A DNA stretch of 44,059 bases from Cytophagaceae bacterium (GTDB taxonomy: Bacteria; Bacteroidota; Bacteroidia; Cytophagales; Spirosomataceae). Location: positions 1-44,059 of the forward strand of contig JAIYBU010000235.1 of NCBI GenBank assembly GCA_027488335.1, in the 5' to 3' direction. The position numbers and the translations under genes were made by a program. Of the stretch, positions 1-8,814 are shown one piece after another (position 1 is the first letter of the stretch; each line of letters starts with the position of its first letter). The notes under the pieces were generated by a model. The model did no database searches, had not been told where the DNA came from, and saw only the letters and a program-made list of their open reading frames with translations.

Positions 1-2861
1 AAGAATCAATGAAGCACATTCAAGTACCTGCTGATTTTGATTTGAGTTTGTTTGCTGCCGAACCAAACGTAATGCACCCGATTGCGATGAGTTGGGACGA
101 AAAAGGACGTTTGTATGTATTAATCACGAAAGATTATCCGAACGAACGTAAAGAATCGGACGGTAGCGATTATATCTTAATATGTGAAGACACCAATAAA
201 GATGGTAAAGCCGATAAATTTACTCGTTTTGCCGAAGGTTTGAGTATTCCAACGGGAATGGTGTTTGCCAATGGTGGTTTGATTGTTTCGCAAGCTCCGC
301 ACATGTTGTTTTTGAAAGATACCGACGGCGATGATAAAGCCGATGAAAAGAAAGTATTATTCACTGGTTTCGGCACGGGCGATACGCACGCAGGTCCATC
401 GAACTTGCATTATGGATTTGATAACTGGATTTGGGGCTGTGTAGGTTATTCGGGCTTCAATGGAAAACTGGCTGAAGGCGATTCGTTGAAATTTGGACAG
501 GCATTTTTCCGCTTCAAACCAGATGGCTCGAAAATGGAATGGACAACCAGCACTTCAAATAATACTTGGGGAATGGGCTTCAACGAAGCGGGCGATATTT
601 TTGGTTCAACGGCCAACAACTCACACGGTTGGTACATGGCGATTCCACACCAAAACTTCTTGAATCCAGGGTTTAATGGCGACAACGGAAGCCGTAGCAC
701 TGATACCCACAAAGACATGAAACCTATCACCGAAAAAGTTCGTCAGGTGGATGTTTTTGGCGGTTTTACGGCCGCTGCTGGACATAATTTCTACACGGCT
801 CGTGCTTTCCCGAAAAACTATTGGAATCAGATTGCATTTGTTGCCGAACCAACAGGACACATTTTGCACCAAAACAAGATGGTAAAAAATGGCACTAACT
901 ACGAAGACAAAGAATCGTTTAACCTCATGGCAGGTGCTGATGAGTGGTTTTCGCCAGTTTTTGCCGAAGTGGGTCCAGATGGAGCAGTTTGGGTGGCCGA
1001 TTGGTACAGCTATATCATTCAGCACAATCCAACACCACAAGGTTTTGGCAATGGTAAAGGAAATGCCTATGATACAGATTTGAGAGATTTCACGCACGGA
1101 CGTATCTACCGTGTTGGCTATAAAAATGCTCCTGCGTATCAGCCAATGACGCTTAGCAAAAACGACAAAGACGGCTTATTAAAAGCTCTTAAAAATGATA
1201 ATATGTTTTGGAGAAATCATGCTCAACGCCTCTTGGTAGAGCGTGGAAATACCGACGTTGTTCCTGCTTTGATTGCACTCGTCAACGACCCATCAGTTGA
1301 TGAACTTGGACTAAACCCAGCAGCTATTCATGCACTTTGGGCATTGAAAGGCTTAGGTGCGATTGATAAAAACCCTACGGCATTACAAGCAGCAGTGGGA
1401 GCATTGAAACACCAATCTTGGGCAGTTCGTAAAAATGCGGTACAAGTTTTACCAACCAATGCAAAATCGGTTGATGTTATCCTGAAAAACAATTTATTGA
1501 ACGATAAGGAACCTTTGGTTATCTTAAATAGTGTGTTGGCACTCAACCAAATGCCATTGACGGCCGCAGCCGAAAAAGCCCTTTTAACTCGCATCGACCA
1601 AGCAACGGAGGCCAACGACCGCTGGCTTCCAGATGCGTTTGCTACTGCCTTGACAAGCCACAAATCGGTTTTATTAAAGAAACACTTGCGTAATCTTGCT
1701 TCAGCTCCTAAGCCAGCCGCAATGTCGCACGACCATTCGATGATGAATCATGGTGCTGCCATGACCGAAACGAAAGCAGCTACTGCCGAAGCAACTTCAC
1801 AAGGTGTAGATTTAGTTATCACGAATGTACGTACCGAACCAACTTCACCGTTTGTGCGTGAAGGTATGAGATATTTTGTAGAAGTAAAAAACAACGGAAC
1901 TGATTCATTGAAAAAAGGTCAAGTTGCTTCTTTGAAAATTGACATTACGGGAATGGGGCAAAAATCAACGGTTTGGAGTAAAGTACACAATACAGGAATT
2001 GCACCCAACGAAACCGTGACGATTAGTAAAAACACCAACGGCCCGTGGTCAGGTGACTTTGGGTTCTCAACCGATATGGCTGGCGAATATACCTTCACAA
2101 TCATGGTTGATGAAGAAAACAAAATTGCGGAAGGCAACGAAAGAAACAACACTTTCGTGAAAAAAGTAACTTACCAACAAGCACAAAAACTCAGCACATT
2201 TGCACTCGAAAGAGCGGCTCGTAGCTATGCTTCGGTTTCTGCACCCGATTCAATTGTGGCTCTTTTGAAATTGTGGGATAAACTACCAAGCACCGAAAAC
2301 GTTGCTTTATTGAAAGGTTTATCAAGCGGTTGGAATCCTCGTAAAAAAGGCACAGTCAATGCTGCTAATCAAGAATTTATGGCGAGTTTGAGCAGTAAAT
2401 TGAGCGATGACAATTTGACAAGAATCAATAAATTGATGCAGGCTTGGAACTTGAAAAACTCGGCCAGCGAAGCTGAAAAAGATGCAATTATTATCAATAT
2501 CAAAACGGTGGTGGAAGCCATGAAATTTGATAAAAAAGAGTTTTCGGTTCCAGCAGGAAAAACAATCATTTTGGTTCTTGAAAACCCCGATGCAATGCAA
2601 CACAATTTGGTAATTGGTAAGCCAAAAAGCCTTGAAATCATTGGAAATGCAGCCAATAAAATGATTACGCAGAAAGATGCCGTAGAGAAAAACTACGTTC
2701 CTGCTATTCCGCAAGTATTATTTTCAACACCGCTCGTAAATGCAGGCGAAACGTATCGTTTGAAATTTACAGCCCCAGCACAAGTTGGTGATTATCCGTT
2801 TGTGTGTACATTCCCAGGACACTGGAGTATCATGAATGGTATTATGAAAGTTGTAAAGTAG
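1..2861 (+). CDS. Propeller/HEAT dehydrogenase-like protein with C-terminal azurin-type copper domain (5' truncated)
   Basis: The frame is open to the window edge (two codons precede the first Met at 9) and no signal peptide is visible, so the gene probably starts upstream. Numbering from that Met, residues about 1-380 resemble the sugar-dehydrogenase-like beta-propeller of PVC-type heme-binding proteins (EDTNKDGKADKF, GPDGAVWVADWYSYIIQHNP). HEAT-like helices follow at about 385-560, then a Met/His-rich linker at 571-585, a CARDB-like beta domain at about 600-720, and a cupredoxin domain at about 840-950. The copper ligands H865, C933, H938 and M942 are visible and the end reads CTFPGHWSIMNG, as in azurin. 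No CxxCH heme motif is present, although relatives usually carry one. I infer an exported redox enzyme acting on sugars or similar substrates; the substrate is unknown. Confidence 0.75.
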   Translation, partial: ESMKHIQVPADFDLSLFAAEPNVMHPIAMSWDEKGRLYVLITKDYPNERKESDGSDYILICEDTNKDGKADKFTRFAEGLSIPTGMVFANGGLIVSQAPHMLFLKDTDGDDKADEKKVLFTGFGTGDTHAGPSNLHYGFDNWIWGCVGYSGFNGKLAEGDSLKFGQAFFRFKPDGSKMEWTTSTSNNTWGMGFNEAGDIFGSTANNSHGWYMAIPHQNFLNPGFNGDNGSRSTDTHKDMKPITEKVRQVDVFGGFTAAAGHNFYTARAFPKNYWNQIAFVAEPTGHILHQNKMVKNGTNYEDKESFNLMAGADEWFSPVFAEVGPDGAVWVADWYSYIIQHNPTPQGFGNGKGNAYDTDLRDFTHGRIYRVGYKNAPAYQPMTLSKNDKDGLLKALKNDNMFWRNHAQRLLVERGNTDVVPALIALVNDPSVDELGLNPAAIHALWALKGLGAIDKNPTALQAAVGALKHQSWAVRKNAVQVLPTNAKSVDVILKNNLLNDKEPLVILNSVLALNQMPLTAAAEKALLTRIDQATEANDRWLPDAFATALTSHKSVLLKKHLRNLASAPKPAAMSHDHSMMNHGAAMTETKAATAEATSQGVDLVITNVRTEPTSPFVREGMRYFVEVKNNGTDSLKKGQVASLKIDITGMGQKSTVWSKVHNTGIAPNETVTISKNTNGPWSGDFGFSTDMAGEYTFTIMVDEENKIAEGNERNNTFVKKVTYQQAQKLSTFALERAARSYASVSAPDSIVALLKLWDKLPSTENVALLKGLSSGWNPRKKGTVNAANQEFMASLSSKLSDDNLTRINKLMQAWNLKNSASEAEKDAIIINIKTVVEAMKFDKKEFSVPAGKTIILVLENPDAMQHNLVIGKPKSLEIIGNAANKMITQKDAVEKNYVPAIPQVLFSTPLVNAGETYRLKFTAPAQVGDYPFVCTFPGHWSIMNGIMKVVK

Positions 2862-2873
2862 TTTTGATTAATA

Positions 2874-2904
2874 AATAAGATAGGGCTTATAGCCCTATCT
2901 TATT
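2874..2904. terminator. Bidirectional terminator
   Basis: A perfect 14-bp inverted repeat (2874-2887 with 2891-2904) closes on a 3-nt loop between two convergent genes. Short A/T tracts flank it on both sides, so it can serve both strands. Confidence 0.8.
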
Positions 2905-2913
2905 TTACAATAC

Positions 2914-5900
2914 CTATAAGCCCTTCAAAATTTCCTCAATCGCTTTATCTAACTGTGGGTCTTTATCTTCGAGACGGTCTTTGAAAGTTTGTTTTATATA
3001 AACGTCTGGTTTTACCCCTTCTGTTTCGATATTCTTGCCATCGAGCGTATAGCAGCCCCACGCAGGTAAACGATAAAACGAGCCATCAACCAAACCTTTA
3101 CCCGAAGTAAAAATTATCCAACGATACGTTTCTGTACCAATAATCCTTCCAAGTTGCAGTTGCTTGAAACCTTGGGCTGTCATTTCGGCATCACTCAACG
3201 ATTGTTCGTTAATTAACAAAACCAATGGTTTGGCGGCAGGAGCAAAATTTGGTTGAATCGTAAATTGACCTTCACGGTATTTCCATTTCAGATATGGCTT
3301 TTGAGCCAAGAAATTCAAAACCAAATCATGCACATTTCCGCCCGTATTATAGCGTAAATCAAAAATCAAACCTTCTCTATTATAAGCCTCAGAGGTCATA
3401 TCTATCATAAACTTCTCCAATTCTTCATTTCCCATGTTTCGCATGTGAGCGTAGGCAATTCGTTTTTTACTCTTGGCATCTACATAATTCTGATTCCACT
3501 GAATCCACTCATCGTATAAATTACTCACCAACGAACCCGAACTTTGTGGATGAATTTTCACCGAAAACGAGCTATCTTTTCGGACAAAAGTCAATTCAAT
3601 TTCATCATCCATTGATGGTTTTTGGAAGTAAAAATCACGATTTTGTTTCGTATCAATACTTTCGCCGTTTACCTTAGTAAGAACATCGCCCGCTGCCACA
3701 CCTTTACCTGCTTTATCTGCCGCCGATTTTTTCACAATGTACTTTACCTTGTACGGATTTTCTTCTTCAAACATAATTCCCGTTGCCAAAGTGGTTGTTT
3801 TGAAGAAAGTATTTTCTTCCGAACCAAAACTCGAAAAACCTGTATGCGAAGCATTCAATTCACCTAACATATCATTGAGCATCGTACGGAAATCTGCACG
3901 GGTATTGATGTATGGTAAAAATGCCTCATACTTTTTCTTTATACTTTCCCAGTTGAGGTTATTAAGAGCTTCGTTGTAGAAATTCTCTCCGACATTTGCC
4001 CATGTTTCGTAGAACATTTGCTTAAACTCAGCATTGAAGTCTTTACGGAATGTGAAACTTATATCAATTTTATCGGCCTTATTTCCATCTAAATTGAGCT
4101 TGCAAATCGTACCATTTATTAAGGCATAATATTTACCATCGGCTTGCACAATATTGGTAGTTGACGCATCTGCACCTTCTATTTTTTCGGTTTTATTGGG
4201 TGTAAAAGGCTCAATGGTTGTCTTATAAAGATTATTTTTGCCATCAACGTGGTCGGATGGATAAACCACAAAAGTTTTGGTGTCTTTCTGCATCACAATG
4301 GGCGAATCAGCCGAGCCATTGCTTGGACTAATGGCTTCCATTCGTTCCATTAAACCTTCAAAATCAATGACCATTGGCTCAATTTTCTTTGTTTTGGTCG
4401 AATCCGTTTTTGCTTTATCATCTGCTTTTTTCTCGGCAGCTTTGAATAAATCATTGAATTTATCCGACTTAAACGGTGCTTCGATTTTGGTCAATGGCAA
4501 ACGATAAATTCGCTCTTTGTCAAGCCCAAACGGATAACTGGCTTTTGTGCGATTCGATGCAAAATAAAGGTATTTTCCATCGGGCGACCAATAGGGACTT
4601 TCTTCGGTTATGCCCGTATTTGTCACATTAATCGTTTGGTTTTTGAGTAAATTATGCAGAAAAAGTTCACCCTCAAAGTTCTTTTTTGCCATAAATACCA
4701 CATATTCATCATTCGGCGAAATATAAGGTTTTGAGTTTTGAAAGCCCCAAATTTCTTCTTTAGCGATTGTTTTTGTGGTAAATGCCTTCAAATCAATTGT
4801 TTTAATTTCATCTCTGCCGCTCAAAAACACGCCCAAAGTTCGGTCTTTGTTGAGCGTTAAATCTCGATTATTTCTTAAATCATTGGTCAATTGTTTTTCT
4901 GCACCTTTCCCATCGGCCGCAATCGAAAACCAATTTTGATACCCATTTACTGTTTGATTAAAAACCAACGTTTTGCTATCAGCCAACCATTTTACTTCTA
5001 AAACTCTACCACCGGCTCTGGTATTGAGTTGTTTCACAAACTTGCCTTCGAGGTCAGAGACAAATAACTGTCCACGAGAACTAAAGGCCATCTTTTTGCC
5101 ATCAGGGGCAACATCGAAGTCAGTAATATTTCCTTTTACATTGAAATCTTGGTCTTTCGGTAGCGTAAGATTTCGGTTGAGCGTTAGCTGCAAAGGCTGC
5201 GTTTTTTTGCTCGAAACATCATATAAAAATAGCTGGTAATCTTTTTCAAAAATCACCTTTTCGCCATTGGCACTTACTTGCGGCCGTTTGATGGCTTCCT
5301 TAAAATTGGTCAACGAAGTCTTTTTTGTTCCATCAAATGTGTAGAGATTATATTCCCCATTTCCTTCATCCGATACGAAATAGACTTTTCCCAAACGGTC
5401 AATGGTTGTCCAAAAATCTTTTCCGTTATATTCCGTGTAGCGTTTATAGGTTTTTGTTTTGAGGTTATACGATTGAATATCAGGGTTAAATTCGCCTTTG
5501 TAGCCTTTGCGGTAAGCCTGATTATCACTTTCCCAAGTATCATTAAAAAACAATTCGCCCGAACTCGGATGCTCAATTACATTATGCGTTCGATTGAAAA
5601 AATGCTTGAAAACTCGCACAGGCGTGCCACCATTGACAGAAATCTTATAGGTTGTTCCGCCATTATATGCACTTGAAGTAAGGTAAATATGTTGCGAATC
5701 CCACGTCCAAGATTCAACCAAATCGGCGGCATCATGAAACGTAAGCTGGCGAATCGTTCCTCCTTCTAAAGGCATCACATACACATCGGCATTACCATAT
5801 TGTCCACCCGAAAATGCCACCCATTTGCCATCAGGCGAAATTCTTGGGCGAGTTTCGTTACCCACCATTGCGGTTAGTCGAGTAGCCATTTTTGAGGGTA

Positions 5901-6057
5901 AATCGGCCTTCCAAATATCACCTTCGTAGCAAAATACGGCAGTTTTGGCATCGGGGCTTAGGCTTGGGTAAGAAGCAAAATAGAGGTCGTTGGTTTGAGC
6001 AAAGGCATGATACGCTCCCAATGCCCACGCACCCAAAAGTAAAAGTGCTTTTTTCAT
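2914..6057 (-). CDS. Tricorn-like S41 family peptidase
   Basis: This 1047-residue protein has an N-terminal signal peptide ending near HAFAQ. Residues about 25-500 hold repeated TolB/WD40-like blades (SPDGKWVAFSG, APDGKKMAFSS, SPDGKYLYFAS), followed by a Lys-rich linker near 550-570. A tricorn core with a PDZ-like segment (KGVAAGDVLTKVNGESID) and a C-terminal S41 domain follow. The catalytic His is probably H738 in LNASHTGF and the nucleophile S955 in NEQSLSDAEM. The family degrades peptides and proteins; the signal peptide places this one in the periplasm or beyond. Length and domain order fit tricorn homologues of Bacteroidota. It is transcribed alone, away from the pectin cluster, and shares a terminator with the preceding convergent gene. 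Confidence 0.9.
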   Translation of the reverse strand: MKKALLLLGAWALGAYHAFAQTNDLYFASYPSLSPDAKTAVFCYEGDIWKADLPSKMATRLTAMVGNETRPRISPDGKWVAFSGGQYGNADVYVMPLEGGTIRQLTFHDAADLVESWTWDSQHIYLTSSAYNGGTTYKISVNGGTPVRVFKHFFNRTHNVIEHPSSGELFFNDTWESDNQAYRKGYKGEFNPDIQSYNLKTKTYKRYTEYNGKDFWTTIDRLGKVYFVSDEGNGEYNLYTFDGTKKTSLTNFKEAIKRPQVSANGEKVIFEKDYQLFLYDVSSKKTQPLQLTLNRNLTLPKDQDFNVKGNITDFDVAPDGKKMAFSSRGQLFVSDLEGKFVKQLNTRAGGRVLEVKWLADSKTLVFNQTVNGYQNWFSIAADGKGAEKQLTNDLRNNRDLTLNKDRTLGVFLSGRDEIKTIDLKAFTTKTIAKEEIWGFQNSKPYISPNDEYVVFMAKKNFEGELFLHNLLKNQTINVTNTGITEESPYWSPDGKYLYFASNRTKASYPFGLDKERIYRLPLTKIEAPFKSDKFNDLFKAAEKKADDKAKTDSTKTKKIEPMVIDFEGLMERMEAISPSNGSADSPIVMQKDTKTFVVYPSDHVDGKNNLYKTTIEPFTPNKTEKIEGADASTTNIVQADGKYYALINGTICKLNLDGNKADKIDISFTFRKDFNAEFKQMFYETWANVGENFYNEALNNLNWESIKKKYEAFLPYINTRADFRTMLNDMLGELNASHTGFSSFGSEENTFFKTTTLATGIMFEEENPYKVKYIVKKSAADKAGKGVAAGDVLTKVNGESIDTKQNRDFYFQKPSMDDEIELTFVRKDSSFSVKIHPQSSGSLVSNLYDEWIQWNQNYVDAKSKKRIAYAHMRNMGNEELEKFMIDMTSEAYNREGLIFDLRYNTGGNVHDLVLNFLAQKPYLKWKYREGQFTIQPNFAPAAKPLVLLINEQSLSDAEMTAQGFKQLQLGRIIGTETYRWIIFTSGKGLVDGSFYRLPAWGCYTLDGKNIETEGVKPDVYIKQTFKDRLEDKDPQLDKAIEEILKGL

Positions 6058-6491
6058 GTAAAATATTGATTTGTTGATTGAAATTGAAAGTTAAGGAAAA
6101 AGATTTTTACGGAAAAGGAGAAAGTCTTTAATGATAAAATTTCCATAAATAGTAGCCATCCTAATTTAACATTTATCATCAAATAATTACACTAAATTAG
6201 ACCTTAAATGAATCTTACACGCCGTTTGAAAAATTTGGGCTAAAAACTCCCAAAAACCTATCTATATTCTCCCAAATTTTTCAAGAGGAGATTGTAAGGT
6301 TCGTGTTTTTTTTCGGACCGCCGAAGCGGTTACTTTTTTTCAAAAAAAAGTAAGATAGAGTATAAAATAAAAGGACTCTAAATAAGCTATTCGTAATATA
6401 TCTAATAATAAAAATCCCACTACATGAAGGCAGTTTTCGAGACGTTTACGATATTTGTAATTTAAGCCTTTTTATCACCCTACCTCATCAA
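6058..6491. other. 434-bp intergenic region between divergent genes
   Basis: This AT-rich spacer must hold the promoters of the tricorn-like protease (minus) and the pectinesterase (plus). It contains two adjacent hairpins at 6317-6353. An imperfect relative of the CAAACGTTTG operator, GAGACGTTTAC, lies at 6439-6449, about 45 bp before the pectinesterase start. No coding region is convincing. Confidence 0.5.
6317..6353. repeat. Paired hairpins (GC-stem plus A/T-stem element)
   Basis: The first hairpin is ACCGC-CGAA-GCGGT (6317-6330). It runs straight into a second, TTAC plus T7 facing A7 plus GTAA (6330-6353). No gene ends just before it on either strand, so a simple terminator role is unlikely. 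It resembles short dispersed palindromic elements of Bacteroidota intergenic DNA, but no second identical copy lies in this window. Confidence 0.45.
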
Positions 6492-7190
6492 ATGAAACAA
6501 TTTTCGAGTATTTTCTTAGTTTGTTTATTGCTTTTCAGTACAAAACTCTATGCCCAAGCACTTAAAATTCAACACGATTTAGTAGTAGCCAAAGATGGCA
6601 GCGGCGATTTTCGCTACATTCAAGATGCTATCAATGCCGTGCGGGTATATTTACCGAAACCGATTACAATCAAAATCAAAAAAGGGATTTACAAAGAAAA
6701 ACTCGAAGTTTATAGCACTTTAACAAACATCACTTTTGTGGGCGAAAGCCTCGATAGCACCATCATTAGCTATGATGATTTTTCGGGAAAAGGTAAAATG
6801 GAAACTTTCGATTCGTACACCTTAAAAGTGTTGGGAAACGATATTAAATTTAAAAACCTAACTATTGAAAATACCGCAGGAAGAGTTGGGCAGGCAGTAG
6901 CACTTCATGTTGAAGGCGACCGTTGTACGTTTGAAAACTGTAAGTTTCTCGGAAATCAAGATACTATTTTTGCTTCGGGCGAAAACGCAAGACAATATTT
7001 TTCGAAATGCTACATCGAAGGCACAGTCGATTTTATTTTCGGGTCGTCAACGGCTTTGTTTGAAAACTGTCATATTCATTCCAAAACCGATGGTTATGTT
7101 ACGGCCGCTTCTACGCCGAAATGGGTAGTTTATGGCTATGTTTTTAAAGACTGTAAACTAACGGCCGATAAATCACTAAAGTCTATTTAG
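6492..7190 (+). CDS. Pectinesterase (CE8), N-terminal part, frameshifted
   Basis: This 232-residue reading frame starts with a signal peptide (cleavage near KLYAQ) and carries a right-handed beta-helix pectin methylesterase. The CE8 catalytic set is visible as Q134 (GQAVAL), Q156-D157 (GNQDT) and D180 (GTVDFIFG). The frame stops at 7188-7190 just before the catalytic arginine block. That block, YLGRPW, is encoded at 7184-7201 in the -1 frame and joins the next reading frame. One additional A in the run at 7178-7180 would give S-L-K-V-Y-L-G-R-P-W and a single gene 6492-8383. The enzyme removes methyl esters from homogalacturonan, which fits the neighbouring lyase and KdgF genes. As written the product lacks Arg and is probably inactive, unless the indel is an artefact or is suppressed. 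Confidence 0.85.
   Translation: MKQFSSIFLVCLLLFSTKLYAQALKIQHDLVVAKDGSGDFRYIQDAINAVRVYLPKPITIKIKKGIYKEKLEVYSTLTNITFVGESLDSTIISYDDFSGKGKMETFDSYTLKVLGNDIKFKNLTIENTAGRVGQAVALHVEGDRCTFENCKFLGNQDTIFASGENARQYFSKCYIEGTVDFIFGSSTALFENCHIHSKTDGYVTAASTPKWVVYGYVFKDCKLTADKSLKSI
7178..7181 (+). other. Frameshift site in pectinesterase-esterase gene
   Basis: The sequence CTAAAG (7176-7181) is read CTA-AAG in the upstream frame. The conserved protein continues with GTC-TAT-TTA-GGG starting at 7181. A fourth A restores the conserved K-V-Y-L-G-R-P-W sequence without altering other residues. Confidence 0.85.
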
Positions 7191-7237
7191 GGCGACCGTG
7201 GCGAGATTTTGCCAAAACGGTTTTCATTAACTGCGAA

Positions 7238-8383
7238 ATGGACAGCCATATCTTGCCAGAAGGCTGGAATAATTGGGACAGACCCGAAACCGAAAAAACA
7301 ACTTTCTATGCAGAGTATGGTTCAAAAAGCGAAGGCTCAAATACGCAAAGCAGAGTAAAATGGGCTCACCAACTCAGCGAAAAAGAAGCTTCATCTTACA
7401 CAAAAGAAGAAGTATTCTCAGGAAAATTACTGACACAATACCAAGATTTTTGGAGTAAAACGCCTTCAATGAAAGGCATTACAAACGTTCGAGATACCTC
7501 ATATAGCAATTATAGTGCCTTGAAAAGCAGCCTAAAAACGCACCTGAATGCTACTTTGGTACCCGAAAAAACGCCAGAAAATGTTATTGAAGAACGAAAC
7601 CTTGTCTATGCTAATACTGGCACGAGAAATTTACAACTCGATGCTTTTTACCCAAAAACGAAGTCAAAAAAACTTCTCCCTGCCATTCTGATTATTCATG
7701 GGGGCGGTTGGCGTACAGGCAATCGTACACAACATATTCCATTGGCTCAACGCTTGGCAGCTTTGGGTTATGCAACTTTTACGGCCGAATATCGCCTTTC
7801 AACTGAAGCCCTCTACCCTACTGGCGTTTATGACTTGAAAGCAGCCGTAAGATGGATTCGAGCCAATGCCAAGAAATATGGCATCGACACCAATAAAATA
7901 GCCAGCGTAGGTTTTTCGGCGGGGGGTCAACTTTCGGCACTTATTGGAAATACGAATAATTTATCAAAATTTGAAGGAACTATCGGTAATTTGAAACATA
8001 CAAGTCAAATAAATGCCATCGTAGATATGGATGGAATATTGGCTTATATTCACCCAGAGTCAGGCGAAGGAGATGACCGAAAAAGTACCTCAGCCGCTAC
8101 TTATTGGTTTGGATTTAGCAAAGACGAAAACCCCGAACTTTGGCACGAAGCCTCGGCTCTTACGTATGCGGGTAAAAATACGCCACCAACCCTTTTCTTG
8201 AATAGTTCAGTTGATAGAATGCACGCTGGCCGTGACGATTATAGAAAAAAATTGGATGCGTTTGGTATTTATTCAGAAGTACATACTTTTGAAAATTCTC
8301 CTCACTCGTTTTGTTTACTCTCGCCGTGGTTTGACCCTACGGTTGAGTATATTGACAAGTTTTTGAAGAAAGTTTTAAAGTAG
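7238..8383 (+). CDS. Pectinesterase C-terminus fused to alpha/beta-hydrolase esterase
   Basis: By homology this frame reads from 7181; the Met at 7238 is internal. Residues 1-80 complete the CE8 beta-helix (PEGWNNWDRPETEKTTFYAEY). Residues about 120-381 are an alpha/beta hydrolase of the BD-FAE/acetylesterase kind: oxyanion motif H154-GGGW, nucleophile S227 in GFSAGG, acid probably D326 in SSVDRMHAG, and catalytic H356 in NSPHSF. The fused architecture suggests that one secreted protein removes both methyl and acetyl (or other acyl) groups from pectin. The acyl specificity is an inference. If translated alone from 7238 the product would lack a signal peptide and stay in the cytoplasm, a further reason to read both frames as one gene. 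Confidence 0.82.
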   Translation: MDSHILPEGWNNWDRPETEKTTFYAEYGSKSEGSNTQSRVKWAHQLSEKEASSYTKEEVFSGKLLTQYQDFWSKTPSMKGITNVRDTSYSNYSALKSSLKTHLNATLVPEKTPENVIEERNLVYANTGTRNLQLDAFYPKTKSKKLLPAILIIHGGGWRTGNRTQHIPLAQRLAALGYATFTAEYRLSTEALYPTGVYDLKAAVRWIRANAKKYGIDTNKIASVGFSAGGQLSALIGNTNNLSKFEGTIGNLKHTSQINAIVDMDGILAYIHPESGEGDDRKSTSAATYWFGFSKDENPELWHEASALTYAGKNTPPTLFLNSSVDRMHAGRDDYRKKLDAFGIYSEVHTFENSPHSFCLLSPWFDPTVEYIDKFLKKVLK

Positions 8384-8454
8384 CATAATTCTCCGAATTG
8401 TTTATTTCTCAAACAAAAATATAGGCACAATGTAGAAAATTGTGTTACGAAACT

Positions 8455-8799
8455 ATGATACAATTTAACAAAACCTTAGTCACCGATGACGAACTTCCTT
8501 GGGAAGTGGTTGACCCAAAAATCAAACGAAAAATAATGTCGTATAATGAAGACATTATGCTCGTGAAAGTTGCTTTCGAGAAAGGAGGCATTGGCACCAC
8601 GCACAAACATCCTCATTTACAAATTAGCTATGTGGCCAGTGGTGCATTTGAAATAACGGTTGCTGGTGAAAGTAAAATTTTGAAAGAAGGAGATGTCTAT
8701 TTTATTCCTTCCAATGTTCTTCATGGTGCGGTTTGTTTGGAAGATGGCATTTTAATCGATGTATTCAACCCTATGCGTGAGGATTTTGTAAAACCATAA
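8455..8799 (+). CDS. kdgF: KdgF-like cupin (unsaturated uronate ring-opening)
   Basis: This 114-residue single-domain cupin is numbered from ATG 8455; the frame also opens at a TTG at 8440, but the ATG is the better start. The metal-binding signature is clear: H-K-H-P-H-L-Q at 50-56 (H50, H52 and Q56 as likely ligands) and H90 in PSNVLHGAV. Size and motifs match KdgF, which converts 4,5-unsaturated uronates released by pectate and alginate lyases into the linear ketouronate. It lies 71 bp after the pectinesterase-esterase and 15 bp before a polysaccharide lyase, which supports that role. No signal peptide is present, so it acts in the cytoplasm. A generic cupin is the alternative. Confidence 0.75.
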   Translation: MIQFNKTLVTDDELPWEVVDPKIKRKIMSYNEDIMLVKVAFEKGGIGTTHKHPHLQISYVASGAFEITVAGESKILKEGDVYFIPSNVLHGAVCLEDGILIDVFNPMREDFVKP

Positions 8800-8814
8800 A
8801 CACCCCCGCCAAAA

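Noticed and set aside
621-1097. 158-codon minus-strand frame at the start of the window
   Set aside because: It is antisense to the propeller protein, with no domain or start context.
7176-7190. Programmed -1 ribosomal frameshift in the pectinesterase gene
   Set aside because: No classical slippery heptamer or clear downstream stimulatory hairpin is visible, and a single missing A in a homopolymer explains the break more simply.
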